From Balanoglossus misakiensis (Eukaryota; Hemichordata), in NCBI GenBank assembly GCA_040954595.2, contig CM082582.2, forward strand, positions 1,922,001 to 1,986,000: DNA of 64,000 nucleotides, given 5' to 3'. Shown here piece by piece: positions 22,488 to 33,033 of this stretch; positions within the stretch are counted from its first letter, which is position 1, and every line of letters begins with the position of its first letter. The position numbers and the translations under genes are program-made. The notes below the pieces were generated by a model that searched no databases, was not told where the DNA came from, and was given only the letters and a program-made list of their open reading frames with translations.

Positions 22488-25400
22488 CAATTTACTGACT
22501 TCAAGTAAAGTTGTTCACATTGACTTCATAAATGATCTGTGTCCATTCTTGCATTCATGTCCATGTACGTGATGTGTCTATAGATATATTGTGATCAGAC
22601 AAATTATTGCAACTCTGGTATTCTGTTTACAATGTACTGACTTCAAGTAAAGTTGTTCACATTGACTTCATAAATGATCTGTGTCCATTCTTGCATTCAT
22701 GTCCATGTACGTGATGTGTCGACAGACATATTGTGATCAGACAAATTATTACATCTCTAATATTCTGTTTACAATGTACTGACTTCAAGTAAAGATGTTC
22801 ACATTGACTTCATAAATGATCTGTGTCCATTCTTGTATTCATGTTCATGTACGTGATGTGTCTATAGACATTTTGTGATCGGACAAATTATTGCAACTGT
22901 GGTATTCTGTTTACAATGTACTGACTTCAAGTAAAGTTGTTCACATTGACTTCATAAATGATCTGTGTCCATTCTTGCATTCATGTCCATGTACGTGATG
23001 TGTCTATAGACATATTGTGACCAGACAAATTATTGCAACTCTGGTATTCTGTTTAGAATGTACTGACTTCAAGTAAAGTTGTTCACATTGACTTCATAAA
23101 TGATCTGTGTCCATTCTTGCATTCATGTCCATGTACGTGATGTGTTGACAGACATATTGTGATCAGACAAATTATTACATCTCTAATATTCTGTTTACAA
23201 TGTACTGACTTCAAGTAAAGATGTTCACATTGACTTCATAAATGATCTGTGTCCATTCTTGTATTCATGTTCATGTACGTGATGTGTCTATAGACATTTT
23301 GTGATCGGACAAATTATTACAACTCTTGCATTCTGTTTATAATTTACTGACTTCAGGTAAAGTTGTTCACATTGACTTTATAAATGATCTTTGTCCATTC
23401 TTGCATTCATGTCCATGTACGTGATGTGTCTATAGACATATTGTGACCAGACAAATTATTACAACTCTGGTATTCTGTTTACAATTTACTGACTTCAAGT
23501 AAAGTTGTTCACATTGACTTCATAAATGATCTGTGTCCATTCTTGCATTCATGTCCATGTACGTGATGTGTCTATATACATATTGTGATCAGACAAATTA
23601 TTGCAACTCTGGTATTCTGTTTAGAATGTACTGACTTCAAGTAAAGTTGTTCACATTGACTTCATAAATGATCTGTGTTCATTCATGCATTCATGTCCAT
23701 GGACGTGATGTGTCTATAGACATATTGTGACCAGACAAATTATTACAACTGTGGTATTCTGTTTACAATGTACTGACTTCAAGTAAAGTTGTTCACATTG
23801 ACTTCATAAATGATCTGTGTCCATTCTTGCATTCATGTTCATGGACGTGATGTGTCTATAGACATATTGTGATCAGACAAATCATTACAACTGTGGTATT
23901 CTGTTTACAATGTACTGACTTCAAGTAAAGTTGTTCACATTGACTTCATAAATGATCTGTGTCCATTCTTGCATTCATGTCCATGTACGTGATGTGTCTA
24001 TAGACATATTGTGATCAGACAAATTATTGCAACTCTGGTATTCTGTTTAGAATGTACTGACTTCAAGTAAAGTTGTTCACATTGACTTCATAAATGATCT
24101 GTGTCCATTCTTGCATTCATGTCCATGTACGTGATGTGTTGACAGACATATTGTGATCAGACAAATTATTACATCTCTAATATTCTGTTTACAATGTACT
24201 GACTTCAAGTAAAGATGTTCACATTGACTTCATAAATGATCTGTGTCCATTCTTGTATTCATGTTCATGTACGTGATGTGTCTATAGACATATTGTGACC
24301 AGACAAATTATTACAACTCTTGTATTCTGTTTACAATTTACTGACTTCAAGTAAAGTTGTTCACATTGACTTCTTAAATGATCTGTGTCCATTCTTGCAT
24401 TCATGTCCATGTACGTGATGTGTCTATATACATCTTGTGATCAGACAAATTATTGCAACTCTGGTATTCTGTTTAGAATGTACTGACTTCAAGTAAAGTT
24501 GTTCACATTGACTTCATAACTGATCTGTGTTTATTCATACATTCATGTCCATGGACGTGATGTGTCTATAGACATATTGTGACCAGACAAATTATTACAA
24601 CTGTGGTATTCTGTTTACAATGTACTGACTTCAAGTAAAGTTGTTCACATTGACTTCATAAATGATCTGTGTCCATTCTTGCATTCATGTTCATGGACGT
24701 GATGTGTCTATAGACATATTGTGATCAGACAAATCATTACAACTGTGGTATTCTGTTTACAATGTACTGACTTCAAGTAAAGTTGTTCACATTGACTTCA
24801 TAAATGATCTGTGTCCATTCTTGCATTCATGTTCATGTACGTGATGTGTCTATAGACATATTGTTATCAGACAAATTATTACAACTGTGGTATTCTGTTT
24901 ACAATGTACTGACTTCAAGTAAAGTTGTTCACATTGACTTCATAAATGATCTGTGTCCATTCTTGCATTCATGTCCATGTACGTGATGTGTCTATAGACA
25001 TTTTGTGACCAGACAAATTATTACAACTCTGGTATTCTGTTTACAATTTACTGACTTCAAGTAAAGTTGTTCACATTGACTTCATAAATGATCTGTGTCC
25101 ATTCTTGCATTCATGTCCATGTACGTGATGTGTCTATAGACATATTGTGATCAGACAAATTATTGCAACTCTGGTATTCTGTTTAGAATGTACTGACTTC
25201 AAGTAAAGTTGTTCACATTGACTTCATAAATGATCTGTGTCCATTCTTGCATTCATGTCCATGTACGTGATGTGTCGACAGACATATTGTGATCAGACAA
25301 ATTATTACATCTCTAATATTCTGTTTACAATGTACTGACTTCAAGTAAAGATGTTCACATTGACTTCATAAATGATCTGTGTCCATTCTTGTATTCATGT

Positions 25401-27061
25401 TCATGTACGTGATGTGTCTATAGACATTTTGTGATCGGACAAATTATTGCAACTGTGGTATTCTGTTTACAATGTACTGACTTCAAGTAAAGTTGTTCAC
25501 ATTGACTTCATAAATGATCTGTGTCCATTCTTGCATTCATGTCCATGTACGTGATGTGTCTATAGACATATTGTGATCAGACAAATTATTGCAACTCTGG
25601 TATTCTGTTTAGAATGTACTGACTTCAAGTAAAGTTGTTCACATTGACTTCATAAATGATCTGTGTCCATTCCTGCATTCATGTCCATGGACCTGATGTG
25701 TCTATAGACATATTGTGATCAGACAAATTATTACAACTGTGGTATTCTGTTTACATTGTACTGACTTCAAGTAAAGTTGTTCACATTGACTTCATAAATG
25801 ATCTGTGTCCATTCTTGCATTCATGTCCATGTACATGATGTGTCTATAGACATATTGTGATCAGACAAATTAATGCAACTCTGGTATTCTGTTTAGAATG
25901 TACTGACTTCAAGTAAAGTTGTTCACATTGACTTCATAAATGATCTGTGTCCATTCTTGCATTCATGTCCATGTACGTGATGTGTCGACAGACATATTGT
26001 GATCAGACAAATTATTACATCTCTAATATTCTATTTACAATGTACTGACTTCAAGTAAAGATGTTCACATTGACTTCATAAATGATCTGTGTCCATTCTT
26101 GTATTCATGTTCATGTACGTGATGTGTCTATAGACATTTTGTGATCGGACAAATTATTACAACTCTTGTATTCTGTTTATAATTTACTGACTTCAGGTAA
26201 AGTTGTTCACATTGACTTTATAAATGATCTTTGTCCATTCATGCATTCATGTCCATGGACGTGATGTGTGTATAGACATATTGTGATCTGACAAATTATT
26301 ACAACTCTGGTATTCTGTTTACAATTTACTGACCTCAAGTAAAGTTGTTCACATTGACTTCATAAATGATCTGTGTTCATTCATACATTCATGTCCATGG
26401 ACGTGATGTGTCTATAGACATATTGTGATCAGACAAATTATTACAACTGTGGTATTCTATTTACAATGTACTGAATTCAAGTAAAGTTGTTCACATTGAC
26501 TTCATAAATGATCTGTGTCCATTCTTGCATTCATGTCCATGTACATGATGTGTCTATAGACATATTGTGATCAGACAAATTATTACAACTGTGGTATTCT
26601 ATTTACAATGTACTGAATTCAAGTAAAATTGTTCACATTGACTTCATAAATAATCTGTGTCCATTCTTGCATTCATGTCCATGGACCTGATGTGTCTATA
26701 GACATATTGTGACCAGACAAATTATTACAACTGTGGTATTCTGTTTACAATGTACTGACTTCAATTAAAGTTGTTCACATTGACTTCATAAATGATCTGT
26801 GTCCATTCTTGCATTGATGATCATGGACGTGATGTGTCTATAGACATATTGTGATCAGACAAATTATTACAACTGTGGTATTCTGTTTACAATGTACTGA
26901 CTTCAAGTAAAGTTGTTCACAATGACTTCATAAATGATCTGTGTCCATTCTTGCATTCATGTCCATGTACATGGTGTGTCTATAGACATATTGTGATCAG
27001 AAACATTATTACAACTGTGGTATTCTATTTACAATGTACTGAATTCAAGTAAAGTTGTTCA
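22488..27061 (+). repeat. 142-bp satellite array, forward orientation (segment 2)
   Basis: This continues the forward array, about 32 monomers, after the MITE. Monomer variants seen in segment 1 (gtcgacagac or gtgttgacag forms, ttgttatcag forms, tctctaatattctg forms) reappear in the same order, showing multi-monomer duplication. Confidence 0.95.
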
Positions 27062-28189
27062 TATTTTAAGTCATACCTTTCCAATCGTAGTCAGTGTGTA
27101 CTTGTAAATTCCACCCAATCACCTTTTTATCCGCTCGACACTGGGGTACCACAGGGATCAGTTCTTGGTCCCATACTTTTCAATATGTACACGTCTCCAT
27201 TAGGTGAATTAGTTCAAAGTCATGGTTGTCTTTATAGTTTTTATGCAGATGACTCTTCACTTTATATGTCTTTTAGTAAAGACAACGCAGCAAGAACTGT
27301 TTCAAATCTTGAACTTTGTATTTCTGATGTTAGGTTTTGGATGTCTGAAAACTTCTTGTGCTTAAACGATGATAAGACTGAATTTGTTATTTTCTCTGGT
27401 ATTTTGGGTGATCTGTCTGCTAGAGGGATTTCAGAAATTCGTGTTGGCGATTCTCTGATTCCCGTCCATTGTCAGGCTAAGAGCCTTGGAGTGATCCTTG
27501 ACTCTTGTCTGACAATGAAGCCACATATTGGACAGATCTGCCGCTCTGCCACTTTTCATTTACGTCGCATTGCGCTTATCCGCAAATATTTATCTCATTC
27601 AGCTACAGAGCAATTAGTTCATGCATTCATTACGTCTCGAATTGATTCATGTAATTCACTTTTATTTGGGCTCCCGAAGTATTCAATCAACCGTATCCAA
27701 CGCGTTCAGAATATTGCTGCTAGAATTGTAACTCGTTCTAAAATCACCTGTCACATCACTCCAATTTTGTATCAGTTGCACTGGCTACCTGTTACAGAGC
27801 GTATTGTTTTTAAGATGTTAGTTCTCATTTTTAAATCCATTCATAAACTTGGTCCAATCTATCTTTCTAGCATGACTAATCTATATGTTCCATGTCGCAA
27901 TTTAAGGTCAGCTGATCAGTTCAAACTCTGCCCTGTTCGATCACGCACCAAGAGTTATGGTGATCGCGCTTTTACTGTTGCTGCTCCAATTCTTTGGAAT
28001 AATCTTCCACTCACCATTCGCCAGGCACCAGACTTATCTGTTTTTAAATCAAATGTTAAAACTTTACTTTTTAAATCTGTTTTTTAGCCATTTGTTGTAT
28101 TGTACTTTTGCTTTAAGCGTCATTGATCACATTTTTTTGTGGATACTGACGCTATACAAATAAATTATTATTATTATTATTATTATTAT
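27062..28189 (+). mobile_element. 5'-truncated CR1/L2-type LINE inserted in the satellite
   Basis: The satellite stops after gttgttca, resumes with ttgacttcataaatg after 28189, and is otherwise unbroken. The insert encodes the C-terminal part of a reverse transcriptase and ends in an ATT microsatellite, the tail type used by CR1/L2-like elements rather than poly(A). The 5' end is truncated in the middle of the reverse transcriptase domain, as is usual for target-primed insertion. A clear target duplication is not seen. Confidence 0.9.
27065..28087 (+). pseudogene. Reverse transcriptase, C-terminal fragment (LINE)
   Basis: The frame is open from the insertion point at 27065 to the TAG at 28085-28087, about 340 codons without an internal stop, although the first visible ATG is at 27185. 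It contains TGVPQGSVLGPILF (the PQGS motif), FYADDSSLYMSF (the catalytic YADD box), LGVILDSCLTMKPHI, and a C-terminal region with LHWLPVTERIVFKML and APILWNNLPLTIR typical of CR1/L2-like ORF2 proteins. The N-terminal endonuclease and the first reverse transcriptase motifs are missing, so the copy cannot move itself. An intact frame suggests a fairly recent insertion. Confidence 0.9.
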
Positions 28190-28190
28190 A
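28164..28190 (+). repeat. ATT microsatellite tail of the LINE
   Basis: Nine uninterrupted ATT units lie directly after an aaataaa sequence and directly before resumed satellite. This is the expected 3' tail of the retrotransposon. Confidence 0.9.
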
Positions 28191-29258
28191 TTGACTTCAT
28201 AAATGATCTGTGTCCATTCTTGCATTCATGTCAATTTACATGATGTGTCTATAGACATATTGTGATCTGACAAATTATTACAACTCTGGTATTCTGTTTA
28301 CAATTTACTGACTTCAAGTAAAGTTTTTCACATTGACTTCATAAATGATCTGTGTCCATTCCTGCATTCATGTCCATGTACATGATGTGTCGATAGACAT
28401 ATTGTGAGCAGGCAAATTATTGCAACTCTGGTATTCTGTTTACAATGTACTGACTTCAAGTAAAGTTGTTCACATTGACTTCATAAATGATCTGTGTCCA
28501 TTCTTGCATTCATTTCCATGTACGTGATGTGTCTATAGACATATTGTGATCAGACAAATTATTACAACTCTGGTATTCTGTTTACAATGTACTGACTTCA
28601 AGTAAAGTTGTTCACATTGACTTCATAAATGATCTGTGTCCATTCTTGCATTCATGTCCATGTACATGATGTGTCTATAGACATATTGTGTTCAGACAAA
28701 TTATTACAACTCTGGTATTCTTTTTACAATGTACTGACTTCAAGTAAAGTTGTTCACATTGACTTCATAAATGATCTGTGTCCATTCTTGCATTCATGTC
28801 CATGTACGTGATGTGTCTATAGACATATTGTGATCAGACAAATTATTACAACTCTGGTCTTCTGTTTACAATGTACTGACTTCAAGTAAAGTTCTTCACA
28901 TTGACTTCATAAATGATCTGTGTCCATTATTGCATTCATGTCCATGTACGTGATGTGCCTAGAGACATATTGTGATCAGACAAATTATTACATCTCTGGT
29001 ATTCTGTTTCCATGTACTAACTTCAAGTAAAGTTGTTCACATTGACTTCATAAATGATCTGTGTCCATTCTTGCATTCATGTCCATGGACGTGATGTGTC
29101 TATAGACATATTGTGATCAGACAAATTATTACAACTCTGGTATTCTGTTTACAATTTACTGACTTCAAGTAAAAGTTGTTCACATTGACTTCATAAATGA
29201 TCTGTGTCCATTCTTGCATTCATGTCCATGTACGTGATGTGTCCATAGACATATTGTG
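28190..29258 (+). repeat. 142-bp satellite array, forward orientation (segment 3, end of array)
   Basis: About seven and a half monomers follow the LINE. The last breaks off after agacatattgtgac and unique AT-rich sequence begins at about 29259. Confidence 0.93.
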
Positions 29259-29488
29259 ACTGGTTCCTTTATTAGGTCATTGAACTCATTTAGTTTCTGG
29301 TTGAATAATAAAATCATTAAAAATGTTTATTATAAAATATATTACAGTTAAGAGTGACACCACATTAAGTAACAAGTTTTATATCACACTGATATTAATG
29401 GACACTTTTTATTCAAAATGAATAAGAATTAGCACATTTCATGTTGCATATTATAAAAAATTCATCGTAATATAAAAAGTACACTCAC
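29259..29488. other. AT-rich unique sequence, no gene seen
   Basis: Non-repetitive AT-rich DNA between the end of the satellite and the ankyrin exon. If that exon is real, this is its downstream intron on the minus strand. Confidence 0.35.
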
Positions 29489-29554
29489 TTGAATGTAATC
29501 CAACAGCACCTCCTTACGAGGCTCTTCAGCGACATCAAGTGGTGTCTTTCCAGT
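29489..29554 (-). CDS. Ankyrin-repeat exon (22 codons), isolated
   Basis: On the minus strand, a 66-nt segment between an AG acceptor (taattag) and a GTGAGT donor translates in one phase to a TGKTPLDVAEE... peptide ending EVLLDYIQ. The TGKTPLDVA core is the hallmark of an ankyrin repeat's first helix, and the EVLLDYI part fits the second helix. No flanking exon of the same gene was recognised: the next satellite lies downstream, and the sequence upstream on the minus strand carries no further obvious ankyrin motif. It may belong to a larger gene whose other exons lie far away, or be a fragment left by rearrangement. Confidence 0.55.
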
Positions 29555-29888
29555 CTAATTATTTCAGATAACAAGAATTGACACATTATGATGTTAATAT
29601 TTATAAAAGTAGTAATAATGTAAGAGATAACCATAATTCAAAAATCATTAAATTCTAATGTAATTTTAAAGTTTTGTTTTAAATTTTTCATGAAAAAAAT
29701 AACCATATCAAGTGACATGTTTAATAGTGAACAACACCTGAATTTCACAAAATCAACAATCATCTAAAGAAAATAAACACTGATTCCTCTTTTCCATCAC
29801 ACTACATCAAAAACTCATACCAAAAGTATAGTATTATTTAAACCACAAATAAGAAAAATCTCCTTATTATGAATTGTCAGATTATTAG

Positions 29889-30250
29889 GTGACAGACAAG
29901 AGTTGGCAGATGCTGGAGGCCGGGAGAAAATCATCATATCTCATACGCTCCACATCGCTGAAAGTAGAGATAGAAAGTCTCAAAGATAGGATTGGTATCG
30001 ACCGTCATGAGTCAACACCTGCCAGTACAACACCTGACCCGATAGAGGGAGTAGTTTTGATTCAAGGGACAAAGACAAATTATATGGCACCTCCTTATGA
30101 TCAATTGCATTAGGGGTGACAGATAGGAGTTGGCAGATGCTGGAGGCCGACAGACAATCGCCCTATCTGATACTCTCCACATCGCTGAAAGTGGAGATAG
30201 AAAGTTTCAAAGATAGGATTGGCATCGACCGTCATCAGTCAACACCTGTG
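29889..30250 (+). CDS. Tandemly duplicated small exon (two copies) of unknown function
   Basis: Two related segments (about 29889-30030 and 30116-30248) each begin after an attag acceptor-like sequence with gtgacag, and encode DRSWQMLEA, then STSLKVEIES, KDRIGIDRH and STP. In copy 1 the frame runs on to a TAG at 30111-30113. In copy 2, GTGCAC after the STP codons could be a weak donor, in phase with the RING-like exon at 30285. The peptide is mildly helical and not recognised. The nucleotide identity is high through the coding part, consistent with exon duplication. Whether both copies are used is unknown. Confidence 0.4.
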
Positions 30251-30284
30251 CACTTAAGCATTTTATGTCTTACTTCTATTGCAG

Positions 30285-30692
30285 GGACCCTCATCAAGAC
30301 ATGAAGAAAGTCTTCTATCATGCATGGTATGCCTTGATACTGTTAAGTTCCCAGTCTACTCGTGTCAGGTCCAATGCAACAAAATCATTGGGTGTATGAA
30401 ATGCATTCTACAACTTAACCGCTGTCCTAATTGCCGTGCATCAATTCCTGATGATCCACAACCCCTCAGAGGTCTTGAAAGTATGGATATGCTGTATGAC
30501 CATAGTACAGATGAAGAAATTGCTCAAGCCCTGGCAAACCGTGAACGGTGTAATGTTCATTCTGAGTCAGAAGAAAATGAAGTGGTTAATTTAAATGATT
30601 CCGATGATTCTGATTTTATGGTTGTTCCTCCTCGTCCAACCCCAAGACACCAAGTTCAAGCCAGCCTTAGCAATTCGCACACTACATTCTGA
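30285..30692 (+). CDS. RING-like all-cysteine zinc finger protein, C-terminal exon, with SIM-like motif
   Basis: The exon follows a good acceptor (cttacttctattgcag) and is open for 135 codons to TGA. Near its start it has eight cysteines spaced C-x2-C-x10-C-x3-C-x5-C-x2-C-x6-C-x2-C (CMVCLD ... NKIIGCMKC ... RCPNCRA). This is a RING arrangement in which cysteines fill all eight zinc-ligand positions. Downstream, DEEIAQALANRE resembles part of a ubiquitin-interacting motif, and EVVNLNDSDDSDF followed by MVVPP resembles SUMO-interaction motifs (hydrophobic core plus acidic tail). A RING plus SIM suggests a SUMO-targeted ubiquitin ligase-like role, which is inference. A variant poly(A) signal, attaaa, lies at 30751. 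The likely upstream exon is the duplicated one at 30116. Confidence 0.6.
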   Translation, partial: GPSSRHEESLLSCMVCLDTVKFPVYSCQVQCNKIIGCMKCILQLNRCPNCRASIPDDPQPLRGLESMDMLYDHSTDEEIAQALANRERCNVHSESEENEVVNLNDSDDSDFMVVPPRPTPRHQVQASLSNSHTTF

Positions 30693-32714
30693 AGTAAACA
30701 TTGATAATTTTTTGCCATCTGTTGTAAAATTTTACTACAAAATCTCTTCAATTAAACTTTGAAAGTTTCTCATATTTAGGATAGTAGAAGATTGTCATCT
30801 TATTTTTTATTGGCCAGTGTTATAGTTTTATTTGTTTGCTTGACATTATTTGCATGGATGTGCCACAATTGCAAAGCAAGAGACATTGTTGATATTGTCA
30901 TTTCAACATCACTAAATTGTACTAAGCCAAGCTGATCATGGCAGATATTGGTGCTGATAATCTGAACATTGAATAGTACACAGTTCAAAGTTTTCATTTA
31001 ATCTTAGAATGTTTTATCTAGAGTAATAACAGCATCAAAGCTGAGAACAGGTAAACAGTGTGAAAGTCACTCACACTCTAGTTTAAGTAACAAATTTGGA
31101 TCACAGCTACAAGCTAATTGATGAATTCACAACTGATCAGTGAAGGTAACAAAGTCATCACAAAGAATGTGATCATTTAGAGAAATTCACTGTAGGTTAG
31201 AAATTATCGCAAAATAAGTGATTACCTGTAAAATGCTTTGCAATGTGTTTCAACAAGAAAGATTATTGAGGCAAGTCATCTCAAACGTATCATGTGCCTT
31301 CAATGGCAGGGTTTTGATGAGATTGTAATTAAAGGGGATACACTTAGAACATCCAGAGCTTTTAAATTTTCAAAAAGATGAGCCAGAGATGTATGGATAT
31401 GATGTGACAGCAAGAAATTCAATTTAGATGCCACATTTTGGTTTTTGTCTTGTGGCGTCCACAAAGTTTTCCACATTTGACAAAAAAGTGCAAAAATTGA
31501 AAATGATTATACTATATGAAAACTGGCCGTTAACCTCATTTCAAATGTTCCTTCTTTTTAAAAGATGCAAGTTAGTTCATTGGTTTTCTTACATTTTTTT
31601 AATAGATTAGTGTTGAAAGGGGTGTTGTTTGACTTCCAGATGTTTAATATAACAGGTGTTATAGAAGTTGAGAAAAATAATGTTCATTCATGCTCAATAA
31701 ATTTACAAGATCGAGGCCAGGTAAATTTTAGAGGCCTAACCTATGACAAATTATTCTGAATGATTAATCATTTCTTCATTATGTCAGGTCGCCAAAGTGA
31801 AAATTTAGCCCATGAATGAGGTAGCTTAAGATACAAAGGAAACATTCTATGTATTGTAATTGCTGATTGATAGAAATAAAAGTTTTGTTATGTACTTTAA
31901 ATATGTGTATATATCATTTATTTGTCCTGATGATTGTAAAGAAATGTGGTTTTCAACCACAACCTAATTCAAATGTCATATCACATATTAAGGATCCAAG
32001 ACAAGAAACAGACCTAGTCAAAATAAGAGTTCTTTAACAAATACCAAAATATGAACTCCCATGAACTATACACTGTTGGAAAGCCCAGATATGTTGCAGT
32101 CTGTCTGTCTGTCATGTCTGTCAATTTCGAAGACAAACTTTGTTACTTAAGAATCCTACTGCCAAATTACATACAACTGAAAACTTTTACATCGGATTAG
32201 AGTAGTTCGTGTGGCTAGTAAATAAATTATTTGCATAAATGAATACAAATCATTTGGCTAAATCTCAACTCAACTTAAGTTTAATGCTCATAGGTTGTTC
32301 AGCCTGTTGCATTTCATGGGAAGAATATAGTGGGTGAGACTTGTTAGTTTTCATTTGCATATTAAACAGTGATTAAGGTATATTTAAAACATAGAACAAA
32401 TTTTACTTCAGTCAGCATATGGTAATACATGTACCAAGATAAACGAAGTAATTAAGGTAGTTTGCTGTAAGGGGCGCTATTAGGTAGGGAGATAATATTA
32501 CACGACATTTTTTTTTAAACATCAATGATTTTGTTTGTCAAATTTACACCAATTTGAGTGAGTGTGAAAAGAACGATAAAAAAACAGTACAGGTTTTGTT
32601 GAAATGTTAGTTTAATAAAGGTTCATAAAACAAAATCTGACAGTTTAACATTATAGGATATAAAGAAATGACATCACTATTTCAAAGTATTGACATATTT
32701 TGTGAAAATCAAAC
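30693..32714. other. AT-rich intergenic sequence, no gene seen
   Basis: It contains the presumed 3' end of the RING-like gene near 30751 and a short (CTGT) run near 32099. Open frames of 60-65 codons (30800-30997 minus; 31428-31759 plus) have no recognisable motif or splice context. Confidence 0.4.
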
Positions 32715-32800
32715 CTAAGAATGTAAACCAAATGAGTCAGTGGAATGAACACGCTGATGTAACGGCTGCCCTGATGGCAAGTTATCTGCCAGTAGCTTTT
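32715..32800 (-). CDS. Possible last exon of the integrase-like gene
   Basis: On the minus strand an 86-nt open stretch follows a caccaaatag acceptor, reads KLLADNLPSGQPLHQRVHST and ends at a TAG at 32715. Its phase would accept a donor (tctc|GTGAAC) within the 33034-33200 exon. It might instead be chance. I do not recognise the peptide. Confidence 0.25.
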
Positions 32801-33033
32801 CTATTTGGTGAATAGACCAGTAAGAACAGTAAGAAAAAAAAACATTACATATTGATACCAATAAGCTATATTGAGAGTACAGTTTGCCCAAGTTTTTCAT
32901 GAGCTTTCCCTTCGACTTTTTTATCAGATTAGTACTTTGAATTAAAAGTTAAGCGATTAACTCTCTTTGGGTTGTTTCAATAAAAGAAAGAACTGCCTGT
33001 TCAAAGAGTCTGTTATTTCCATAAACAAGTTCA

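Noticed and set aside
15894-24986. Family of 60-aa proteins beginning MICVHSCIHVHVRDV
   Set aside because: They recur at satellite monomer spacing in both arrays and end at fixed points of the next monomer, so they are repeat artefacts.
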